NCBI GenBank assembly: GCA_003648575.1
Contig: QMPN01000185.1
Coordinates: forward strand, 1-6,083
Source: Bacteroidota bacterium
GTDB taxonomy: Bacteria > Bacteroidota > Bacteroidia > Bacteroidales > B18-G4
Direction: 5' to 3'
Length of the DNA stretch: 6,083 nucleotides
Shown: positions 1-6,083 of the stretch, one piece after another
Numbering within the stretch: position 1 is the stretch's first letter
How the letters are laid out: the number at the start of each line of letters is the position of its first letter
Made by a program: the position numbers and the translations under genes
The notes under the pieces: model-generated
What the model was told of the DNA's origin: nothing
Database searches by the model: none
The model's input: only the letters and a program-made list of their open reading frames with translations

Positions 1-38
1 CCCCCTCTCCTCGAGGAGAGAGGGCCAGGGGGTGAGGT
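1..38. repeat. GC-rich palindromic intergenic repeat (REP-like)
   Basis: Positions 5-20 form a perfect 16-base palindrome (CTCTCCTCGAGGAGAG). The stem extends outward through C2-C4 pairing with G22-G24 across a bulged A21. A GC-rich tail containing GGGGGTGAGG follows at about 26-35. Short hairpins with a GGGTGAGG-type tail are familiar as dispersed intergenic repeats in many bacterial genomes, including Bacteroidota, and some such REP-like elements are mobilised by RAYT (Y1-type) transposases. No transposase is visible here. There is no T-tract after the hairpin on the + strand, so an intrinsic terminator for a gene to the left is not well supported. The element may continue beyond the left edge. 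Confidence 0.6.
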
Positions 39-44
39 GTGAAA

Positions 45-73
45 TTGATATTCTCGTACATTTCTTACATTTA
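45..73 (+). promoter_or_regulatory. Possible Bacteroidota-type promoter for the lipoprotein gene
   Basis: A TTG at 45-47 is followed after 18 bases by TACATTTA at 66-73. This matches the Bacteroidota sigma-ABfr consensus (-33 TTG, -7 TAnnTTTG) with one mismatch in the -7 box. Transcription would begin near position 80, giving a leader of about 10 bases before the ATG at 91. No Shine-Dalgarno sequence precedes the ATG (the bases are AACAACCCCC), as is usual in this phylum. The region is AT-rich and a match of this quality can arise by chance, so the call is tentative. Confidence 0.25.
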
Positions 74-90
74 CTTGTAAAACAACCCCC

Positions 91-2514
91 ATGAAGATCC
101 GCACAATATATTTGTTCCTGGTTATCCTGATCATCAATGCCTGTACTTCTACCAATAATGAAATTGAATTGATTGCCGGCGACCTTGGTATTAACATGAA
201 TGAAAGAGGCCGGATCACCCACCTGTTCGACCTTGAAAAAGGAAGTGATTACCTCCACCCCGATTCGGTTTCATTCCTGATCCGTATGCGTTACGAAGGT
301 GAAATTATTCACCCCGCAGCTATGGATCTTAATGAAATAGATAATATTCTATCCTTCCATTTCACGGGAGAAAGGGTGGTTGAAATCAAGATGAAAGAGC
401 ATAAGGATTACATGAGTTTTGAGCTTTTTAACATCAAGGGTAGCGATACGCCCGACCTCCTTATCTGGGGACCCATATTCACTTCTATAGGTGAGACGAT
501 AGGCGAAACAATCGGGGTAGTCAGAAACACGGAATTCGCTATCGGTATACAATCCCTGAACCCAAAAACACTGGGAGGATATCCATGGCTGGAAAATGAT
601 GTGATGCCGGAGATGGACTATTTCGATCAGAAAGATTACTCAGACCTGAAAAAGGGTGGAATCGCCCATACGCTTTATCGCATTGAAGCCGCCCGTCCAG
701 TTGAGGAAGGGAGCGCCATTCATGCTTATTGCCGAAGAAGGTATGAAGATAGAAGGATCGCAAACTGGGGTTACGATAATTACCTTGCAAAGCCATTTGC
801 TGACAGGGGCCTGATCGGTTCATCCATTGCCTTATTCGGTTGTCAACCTGATAAAGTCCTTCCGACAATCTCCGCTATTGAGCAAGAGGAGAGCCTGCCC
901 CACCCTGAACTTAATGGGGTATGGAGTAAGCTGGCTCCCGAAGCCTCCTCGGCATATATGATAATGGGCTTCGGAGAAGACGATTTCGACCGTGCCCTGT
1001 CATATTGTGAACAGGCTGGACTGAAGTATCTATATCATGGTGGGCCATTTGAAACCTGGGGGCATTTTAAACTGAAAGAATCTTTCTTCCCTGAAGGCAG
1101 GGAAAGCCTGAAACGCTGTGTCGATAAAGCAGATAAAAGGGGTATTTCTATCGGACTGCATACACTCTCAAATTTCATTACTCCCAATGATGCATATGTG
1201 AGCCCGGTGCCGGATCATCGACTGGCGGAGACAGGATATTCCGTCCTCAGCAAAGCCATCGACCCATCAAGTAAAGAAATATTGATCATCGATCCGTCGA
1301 GTTTCAATCAGTTCAGGAATAATTACTTGAAGGCGTTCCGGATCGGGAATGAGATCATCCGCTACGCGGCCGTAAGCGAAACCGAACCCTGGACACTCCT
1401 CGATTGTCAGCGGGGTGCTTTCGGAACCTTCCCGGCCAGGCATTCCAGATCAGATACGGTTTTTAAATTAGCCGACCATGCATATAAGGTATTCCTTTCC
1501 AACCCTGAGCTGACCCTCGAGATCGCTGAGAACATTGCTCAACTCTATAACGAAACAGGGGTGCGCCAGATCTCCTTCGACGGGCTGGAAGGGTGCCGGT
1601 CTACGGGACTTGGAAATTACGGGGAAATACTTTTCACTACATCATGGTTTAACGCCCTTGATGATGACATCAAGGCACATTATATCGCCGATGCCAGCCG
1701 TACATCACATTATTTCTGGCACATCTTTACGCGTATGAACTGGGGAGAGCCCTGGTATGCCGGTTTCCGTGAAAGCCAGACTGAGTACCGTCTGAAAAAC
1801 CAGAAATACTTCGATAGAAATTATATCCCCAATATGCTGGGGTGGTTCCTTATGAAGCCTGAAACAAGCCTGGAAGATATAGAATGGCTGCTGGCACGAT
1901 CTGCTGCTTTCAATGCGGGATATGCTTTTGTAACTTCATATGATGCCCTTGAAAAGAACGGATTTACAAATGAGATACTGAAGGCTATTGCTATGTGGGA
2001 AAACGCACGCATGAATGATATTTTCTCAGCGGAGCAGAAGGCCATCATGGAGGATGTAGCCAACGAATTTCAACTCACAAAAAGTGACGATGATGCTTAC
2101 CAGCTAAAAAGGATACACACCTACAGGCTGTCCCATGAATACCGGCAAAAACAGCCCGGAGAACCTGTTACGAATTCTATGGAATTTCAAAATCCAGGGG
2201 CAGAACAGCTTCTTAGTTTTATCCTGACTGCTAAAAAAGGTATTGTCATAAATCCGCAAATGGAGATAAGCGGAAACAGGCTGATCACGATTCCTGTGAA
2301 ACTGAACGAAGGAGAACACCTCAAATTCGATGGTGAATATGCCAGCGTATATTCACCCCAATGGCAATTGCTGAAGTCGATCAGCCTCGACAGGAGTATT
2401 TTGATCATCCGTCCGGGGACACAAAGCATTGAAATATCCTCCAATTTCAAAGATAATGAGGGTGAAATGCTGCTCGAAATTCGCCTGGATGGTGAAACTT
2501 ATCTAATAGATTAA
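91..2514 (+). CDS. Putative glycoside hydrolase lipoprotein, uncharacterised family
   Basis: An 807-residue protein with a lipoprotein signal peptide: hydrophobic segment 5-17 and lipobox I-N-A-C with the lipidated Cys at 18. Thr at +2 fits outer-membrane sorting. Residues about 25-260 look like a beta-sandwich of the galactose-mutarotase-like type that precedes the catalytic barrel in several glycosidase families (GRITHLFDLEKG near the start). Residues about 275-640 look like a TIM barrel: YLYHGGPFETWGHF at 313-326, GISIGLHT at 351-358, and ISFDGLEG at 494-501 with Asp497 a catalytic candidate at a strand end. A further aromatic/acidic cluster, NWGEPWYAGFRES, lies at 550-562. A small beta insert with RGAFGTFPARH occurs at 441-451. 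The last 140 residues or so look like a C-terminal beta-sandwich. I do not recognise the family with certainty; fold and function are inferred from motif pattern and from the GH3 neighbour. The start is fixed by the signal peptide. It is probably the first gene of a two-gene unit. Confidence 0.6.
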   Translation: MKIRTIYLFLVILIINACTSTNNEIELIAGDLGINMNERGRITHLFDLEKGSDYLHPDSVSFLIRMRYEGEIIHPAAMDLNEIDNILSFHFTGERVVEIKMKEHKDYMSFELFNIKGSDTPDLLIWGPIFTSIGETIGETIGVVRNTEFAIGIQSLNPKTLGGYPWLENDVMPEMDYFDQKDYSDLKKGGIAHTLYRIEAARPVEEGSAIHAYCRRRYEDRRIANWGYDNYLAKPFADRGLIGSSIALFGCQPDKVLPTISAIEQEESLPHPELNGVWSKLAPEASSAYMIMGFGEDDFDRALSYCEQAGLKYLYHGGPFETWGHFKLKESFFPEGRESLKRCVDKADKRGISIGLHTLSNFITPNDAYVSPVPDHRLAETGYSVLSKAIDPSSKEILIIDPSSFNQFRNNYLKAFRIGNEIIRYAAVSETEPWTLLDCQRGAFGTFPARHSRSDTVFKLADHAYKVFLSNPELTLEIAENIAQLYNETGVRQISFDGLEGCRSTGLGNYGEILFTTSWFNALDDDIKAHYIADASRTSHYFWHIFTRMNWGEPWYAGFRESQTEYRLKNQKYFDRNYIPNMLGWFLMKPETSLEDIEWLLARSAAFNAGYAFVTSYDALEKNGFTNEILKAIAMWENARMNDIFSAEQKAIMEDVANEFQLTKSDDDAYQLKRIHTYRLSHEYRQKQPGEPVTNSMEFQNPGAEQLLSFILTAKKGIVINPQMEISGNRLITIPVKLNEGEHLKFDGEYASVYSPQWQLLKSISLDRSILIIRPGTQSIEISSNFKDNEGEMLLEIRLDGETYLID

Positions 2515-2522
2515 CTTTAACA

Positions 2523-2596
2523 GTCATTTCGAGTGGACACGAGAAATCTGTAAATGATTTGCCCGAAAATGATTTCTCCCTGACGGTAGAAATGAC
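2523..2596. repeat. Imperfect palindrome of the GTCATTTC...GAAATGAC type
   Basis: The outer arms GTCATTTC (2523-2530) and GAAATGAC (2589-2596) are exact reverse complements. So are the inner arms GAGAAATC (2541-2548) and GATTTCTC (2571-2578). The two 10-base stretches between arms are mostly unpaired and symmetric in length, and the central loop is 22 bases. The loop contains AAATGATTT at 2552-2560, repeated at 2567-2575 partly inside the arm. Intergenic elements with this arm layout (GTCATTTCGA ... GAGAAATC ... GATTTCTC ... GAAATGAC) are, to my knowledge, widespread in Bacteroidota genomes. It fills most of the 102-base gap between the lipoprotein and GH3 genes, starts 8 bases after the stop codon, and would be part of their shared transcript if they are co-transcribed. 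Confidence 0.7.
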
Positions 2597-2616
2597 TCAA
2601 AAATATACGCTGCACT

Positions 2617-4758
2617 ATGAAGCAATTATTCGCAATAGCACTCCTGTTTTTTTGCTTTAACATTTATTCCCAGAATTATATCTACCCGTTTAAAGATCCT
2701 TCTATTGCTGTTGATCAGCGTGTGGATGATCTGATCAACAAACTAAGCCTGGAAGAAAAGTCGCAGTTAATGCTCTATAATAGCCCGGCCATTGAAAGGC
2801 TGGGAATCCCGGAATACAACTGGTGGAGTGAGGCCCTGCATGGAGTGGGAAGGGCAGGTGAGGCTACCGTCTTCCCGCAGGCAATAGCTTTAGCGGCTAC
2901 CTTTAATCCAGAGCTTATCTATCGCATAGCAGATGTTATTTCTGATGAAGCCAGGGCTAAACACCATGCAGCGGTAGAAAAAGGATACCGGGCACAGAAT
3001 ATGGGCCTTTCATTCTGGTCTCCAAACGTAAACATTTTCAGGGATCCCCGCTGGGGCCGCGGTCAGGAAACTTATGGGGAAGACCCATTCCTGACAAGCG
3101 TAATGGGACAGGCTTTTGTCAGAGGCTTGCAGGGCGACCATCACACATATCTTAAGGTGGCAGCCTGTGCCAAGCATTATGTAGTACATAGCGGACCGGA
3201 AGCATCCCGGCATCATTTCAATGCTGTCCCCGACGAAGTCGATTTCAGGGAAACATATCTTCCTGCTTTTCGGGAACTGATTAAAGCCGATGTTGAAGCC
3301 GTTATGTGTGCCTACAACAGAACCTTTGATGAGCCCTGCTGCGGAAGCTCATACCTTTTACAGGATATCCTGCGGGATGAATATGGCTTTGATGGTCATA
3401 TCGTATCCGACTGCTGGGCACTGGATGATATCTGGGCACGTCATAGTGTGGTTGACACCAGGACCGAGGCAGCAGCAATGGCAGCACAGGCTGGTGTGAA
3501 CCTGAATTGCGGCTACATTTACAAATACCTGCCGGAAGCTGTTGAAAGAGGAATGATATCTGAAGAAGAAGTAGACGAAATTCTCAGGCCATTGCTTACT
3601 ACCCGCTTTAAATTGGGATTATTCGATCCCGACAGCCTGAATCCATATGCCGCAATATCCACAGATATCGTGAACTGTGAAGCACACCGTAGCCTGGCCC
3701 GTGAAGCAGCTGTCAAATCCATTGTACTGCTCAAGAATGATGGGATACTGCCTTTGAACAGGGATAGCATCAATAGTATTTTTGTGACCGGCCCCATGGC
3801 CGCCGACCTTTCTGCCCTGGTAGGAAATTACAATGGATACTCGGGAGAGATGGTGACCATCCTTGAAGGCATTGTTGGTCATGTCGGGCTGGCTATTGCC
3901 GTTGACTATACTGTAGGAGTCCTTCTTAATAACGACAGTATTTTTAATGGCTTATGGCAAGCATCTTTTTCGGATGTGGTCATTGCTGTAGTGGGTATTA
4001 ACAGGCTTCTGGAGGGAGAAAATGGCGATGCCATGCTTAACCTGGCAGGTGGCGACCGGACCAGCATTGAGTTGCCGGAAAACCAGGTGGAATATATTCG
4101 AAAACTGAGAGAACGAATTGGGGATAAAAAGCTGATTGTGGTTGTGACCGGTGGCAGTGCCATTGCCATGCCCGAAGTAGCAGAGATGGCCGATGCATTG
4201 CTGTTCGCATGGTATCCTGGAGAAGAGGGTGGCAATGCTGTAGCCGATATTATTTTCGGAGACGAGAATCCATCCGGGCGGCTTCCGGTCACCTTCTACA
4301 AAAGCACCGACGACCTCCCTCCTTTCGAGGATTACAGCATGCAGGGCCGCACGTATCGCTTTTTTGAAGGTGAAACATTATTCCCATTTGGATACGGACT
4401 GTCCTATAGCGAGTTTGAGTATGGTGATGCTAGCATTAAAGATTATAATGATGAGTATCTGTTTCTGAACATTTCGATTAAAAACATCAGTAATTTATAT
4501 GGCCAGGAGGTGATACAGGTATACTACCAACACTCGGATTCTGGGCCTGGTGCTCCTAAGAAGACCCTTGTCCGTTTTGAGTGGATCAACCTGGCACCCG
4601 GTGAGGTCCAAGAACTGGGTTTGTACATTGAAAAGGAAAATATGCAAAGATGGGATGTAGAGAACTCAAAATATTTCCTTCCCAAAGGAGTGTATCAGTT
4701 CCTCGTGGGGGCATCATCGGAAGATATCAGGCAAAGCCTGTCTTTTGAAATGCCGTAA
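2617..4758 (+). CDS. Secreted GH3 beta-xylosidase/beta-glucosidase
   Basis: A 713-residue family GH3 exo-glycosidase that removes terminal beta-linked sugars from oligosaccharides. The signal peptide is residues 1-18, with probable cleavage at NIYS|QN leaving Gln19; the product is expected in the periplasm. The N-terminal TIM-barrel domain carries NWWSEALHGVGRAG, RWGRGQETYGED, the substrate-binding Lys186-His187 pair (CAKHYV) and SDCWA with the nucleophile Asp265. The second alpha/beta domain carries LEGENGD at 465-471 followed by GGDRTSIELP, which places the acid/base Glu at 466 or 468. YPGEEGG and FPFGYGLSYSEF lead into a C-terminal fibronectin-III-like domain. NWWSEALHGV and the Cys pair in EPCCGSS place it in the group containing bacterial and fungal beta-xylosidases, but specificity in GH3 cannot be read from motifs alone. 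There is no PA14 insert and no T9SS sorting domain. No Shine-Dalgarno is seen; the signal peptide fixes the start. Confidence 0.95.
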   Translation: MKQLFAIALLFFCFNIYSQNYIYPFKDPSIAVDQRVDDLINKLSLEEKSQLMLYNSPAIERLGIPEYNWWSEALHGVGRAGEATVFPQAIALAATFNPELIYRIADVISDEARAKHHAAVEKGYRAQNMGLSFWSPNVNIFRDPRWGRGQETYGEDPFLTSVMGQAFVRGLQGDHHTYLKVAACAKHYVVHSGPEASRHHFNAVPDEVDFRETYLPAFRELIKADVEAVMCAYNRTFDEPCCGSSYLLQDILRDEYGFDGHIVSDCWALDDIWARHSVVDTRTEAAAMAAQAGVNLNCGYIYKYLPEAVERGMISEEEVDEILRPLLTTRFKLGLFDPDSLNPYAAISTDIVNCEAHRSLAREAAVKSIVLLKNDGILPLNRDSINSIFVTGPMAADLSALVGNYNGYSGEMVTILEGIVGHVGLAIAVDYTVGVLLNNDSIFNGLWQASFSDVVIAVVGINRLLEGENGDAMLNLAGGDRTSIELPENQVEYIRKLRERIGDKKLIVVVTGGSAIAMPEVAEMADALLFAWYPGEEGGNAVADIIFGDENPSGRLPVTFYKSTDDLPPFEDYSMQGRTYRFFEGETLFPFGYGLSYSEFEYGDASIKDYNDEYLFLNISIKNISNLYGQEVIQVYYQHSDSGPGAPKKTLVRFEWINLAPGEVQELGLYIEKENMQRWDVENSKYFLPKGVYQFLVGASSEDIRQSLSFEMP

Positions 4759-4843
4759 TGCCCATACTCACATAAATTTCAGTTGTCGTATAAAAATTCT
4801 GAGCGAATGTATGATGAAACACTTTTGACCCTAATCTTCAATA

Positions 4844-5722
4844 TCAGAACATCCCTCCAATAGCCAGTTTTATTTCTATGATGCTACCCGGACCGCCAAA
4901 ATACCACCATTGAGGATAATGTTCAAACCGCATTCCATTACTGTTATATGCCGTCATTGGCCACGGTGCAGTGAATATCTGAAGTCCCGCATTCAAATCA
5001 AAATACATGTGCTTAAGCTTAGTATCACTAAGCACAAAGTAGGCTCCAAAGGCCAGTCCTCCACCTCCCATCCAGAACATATATGTTGTTGAATATTCAT
5101 ATGGATACCTGTCACCACTGCTATAATTCAGAGGGTGAAAGTCAAAATAGCCAATGATTCCGGTTACCTGAGCATAAACACCTCGTTTAACATCTCTCTT
5201 CATGTAGTATCTGAAGAAAGGTGAGGCCTTAAACCCGGTGTATTTTTCTCCTCCAAAATACTGAAATCCACTTATATACCAATCAAAGTATGTTCCAAGA
5301 GAAATATTCTCATTTACAAATCCTTCTACTTTCATACCAAGGGCACCCCATAACAATTTAAATGGCAACCAGGCGATGGCAAACTTTTGTGTCGCCGGTC
5401 CAAAGCGTTTTAACTTACCCAGCCTGATAACCAGGTAGCTATTTGCTGAAAACACCTTGTCCTCTTTAGTTTTATAGTCTATATGTTTGAATTTAAATCT
5501 AACATACTTACGGGGTACTGTAAATGTAAAGTTTCCATCTTTATCCGTCATTGAAGAATATTCAGCAGTTCTGGTGGTAATTAAAACGCTATCGATTCCC
5601 AGTGAGGTTTTGTGGTCGACAACAGTTCCAGACAGCGTTTTCATTTTTCCCTTCTGACAGAAAGAGGCCAATGCCGATAGAATCAATATGATGACAATAA
5701 AGAATGAAACCTTCATATACAT
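4844..5722 (-). CDS. Carboxypeptidase-regulatory-like domain fused to small outer-membrane beta-barrel
   Basis: A 292-residue secreted protein. The hydrophobic signal segment spans residues 5-22 and ends ...ASFCQ, so Gln23 is the likely mature N-terminus. Residues about 29-101 resemble a CarboxypepD_reg-like beta-sandwich: LSGTVVD, then TDKDGNFTFTVP at 59-70, then HIDYKT. This is the domain usually found at the front of TonB-dependent transporters. Residues about 106-292 alternate aromatic and polar residues with Gly-rich turns and end in IKLAIGGMF, a terminal aromatic as expected for BamA-assembled barrels. The length suits roughly eight strands; there is no plug domain or TonB box, so it is not a transporter. 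Function is unknown; an envelope structural or adhesin-like role is possible. Met1 and Met3 are both possible starts, and neither has a Shine-Dalgarno. It converges on the GH3 gene with an 85-base gap. Confidence 0.7.
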   Translation of the reverse strand: MYMKVSFFIVIILILSALASFCQKGKMKTLSGTVVDHKTSLGIDSVLITTRTAEYSSMTDKDGNFTFTVPRKYVRFKFKHIDYKTKEDKVFSANSYLVIRLGKLKRFGPATQKFAIAWLPFKLLWGALGMKVEGFVNENISLGTYFDWYISGFQYFGGEKYTGFKASPFFRYYMKRDVKRGVYAQVTGIIGYFDFHPLNYSSGDRYPYEYSTTYMFWMGGGGLAFGAYFVLSDTKLKHMYFDLNAGLQIFTAPWPMTAYNSNGMRFEHYPQWWYFGGPGSIIEIKLAIGGMF

Positions 5723-5735
5723 ATGCCAAGATAAG

Positions 5736-5767
5736 AAAAAAAGCCTCCATCCGAAGACAGAGGCTTT
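5736..5767 (-). terminator. Intrinsic terminator with cUUCGg loop
   Basis: Read on the - strand, AAAGCCTC (5767-5760) pairs perfectly with GAGGCTTT (5747-5740). The stem continues inward as TGTC (5759-5756) with GATG (5751-5748) through two G-U wobbles, a T-A and a C-G pair, closing on TTCG (5755-5752). This gives about 12 base pairs capped by the very stable C(UUCG)G tetraloop. The 3' arm runs into seven T residues (5742-5736). It begins 21 bases after the TAA of the T9SS-secreted gene and so most likely ends that transcript. It finishes 13 bases before the start codon of the downstream barrel gene. Confidence 0.85.
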
Positions 5768-5788
5768 AAAATCAATATCAAAATTATC

Positions 5789-6083
5789 TTATTGTTTTAT
5801 AAGCTTGCTGGTATATATTTTACCGTCGCTGATTACTTTCACGATATAAAGTCCTTTTTCAAGATGACTTACATTGATGCTTTCCTGCACATACACTTCC
5901 CTTCCTTCATACATCAACTGTCCGGTAATAGAATAGATATATACCTGGATCTCTTCCGCTCCGGGAATAGCAATATTCAGCCTGTCCTGAACCGGGTTCG
6001 GATAGATATTCATTTCATCTTCTTCCAGTTCAATTGATTTTATCTGCGGAGTTTGAAGATAATCGACAAGGATAAGATTGGAC
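5789..6083 (-). CDS. T9SS-secreted protein, C-terminal end (5'-truncated by window edge)
   Basis: The frame is open from the right edge to TAA at 5791-5789, giving 97 complete codons; the true start lies outside the window. Residues from 6019 onward form a type A T9SS C-terminal sorting domain: EMNIYPNPVQDRLNIAI, then VYIYSITGQLMYEG, then SHLEKGLYIVKVISDGK, ending SKLIKQ. In known systems this domain directs export through the outer membrane by the type IX machinery and is removed, with the protein often attached to A-LPS. The part before it (ILVDYLQTPQIKSIELEEDE) looks like the last strand of a preceding beta domain plus a short acidic linker; it does not identify the cargo. The Met at 6013-6011 lies inside the domain and is not a start. 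An intrinsic terminator follows directly. Confidence 0.92.
   Translation of the reverse strand, partial: SNLILVDYLQTPQIKSIELEEDEMNIYPNPVQDRLNIAIPGAEEIQVYIYSITGQLMYEGREVYVQESINVSHLEKGLYIVKVISDGKIYTSKLIKQ

Noticed and set aside
481..522. Short tandem repeat in the lipoprotein gene (IGETIGETIG, residues 133-142)
   Set aside because: It is only about two copies of a 12-base unit with several differences, stays in frame, and fits a normal strand-turn segment.
3906..4292. A 128-codon open frame on the - strand inside the GH3 gene, and other antisense frames at 539-868, 3519-3797 and 1821-2063
   Set aside because: All lie fully within well-supported coding sequence. Their translations are low-complexity (rich in Ser, Pro, Arg), with no recognisable domain or independent start signal.
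4741..4758. T9SS sorting domain or other anchor at the GH3 C-terminus
   Set aside because: The protein ends shortly after the fibronectin-III-like domain with SLSFEMP. There is no PNP motif or GLY.V pattern, so export beyond the periplasm by T9SS is not supported.
4759..4843. Bidirectional terminator between the convergent GH3 and barrel genes
   Set aside because: I looked for stems followed by T-tracts on both strands and found none convincing. Termination here may be factor-dependent or by structures I cannot judge by eye.
5651..5722. Lipoprotein signal in the barrel protein (Cys22 near the end of the signal segment)
   Set aside because: The residues before Cys22 are A-S-F; Phe at -1 does not fit a lipobox, and Gln23 fits signal peptidase I cleavage instead.
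5792..6037. An 81-codon + strand frame opposite the T9SS sorting domain
   Set aside because: The - strand translation matches a type A sorting domain throughout, so the + strand frame is its shadow.

Overview
The window reads as a piece of a Bacteroidota genome. The evidence is a type IX secretion (T9SS) C-terminal sorting domain at the right edge, two signal peptides that leave Gln as the first mature residue, no Shine-Dalgarno sequences before the starts, and intergenic palindromes of a kind common in this phylum. T9SS points to an environmental Bacteroidales, Cytophagia or Flavobacteriia lineage; genus cannot be fixed from the sequence.

Left half (1-4758, + strand): a GC-rich hairpin repeat (1-38) and a weak possible promoter (45-73) precede an 807-residue lipoprotein (91-2514). 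It looks like an uncharacterised glycoside hydrolase: N-terminal beta-sandwich, TIM-barrel-like core with an FDGLEG motif, and C-terminal beta-sandwich. After a 102-base gap filled mostly by an imperfect palindrome (2523-2596) comes a clear secreted family GH3 enzyme (2617-4758) of the beta-xylosidase/beta-glucosidase type. The two are co-directional and probably co-transcribed, so together they look like part of a carbohydrate-degradation locus: a surface or periplasmic lipoprotein acting on a glycan, and an exo-enzyme releasing terminal sugars. No SusC/SusD pair, sulfatase or regulator is in view, so the substrate is unknown.

Right half (4844-6083, - strand): converging on the GH3 gene is a gene for a 292-residue protein made of a carboxypeptidase-regulatory-like beta-sandwich followed by a small predicted outer-membrane beta-barrel. 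Upstream of it on the same strand is the 3' end of a T9SS-secreted protein whose body lies outside the window. A strong intrinsic terminator with a cUUCGg loop separates these two genes and ends only 13 bases before the barrel gene's start codon, which raises the question of how that gene is transcribed.

The 85-base gap between the convergent genes (4759-4843) shows no clear hairpin or T-tract. I found no tRNA, rRNA, CRISPR array, transposase or phage gene. The best candidates for something undescribed are the 807-residue putative glycosidase and the small beta insert within its barrel.
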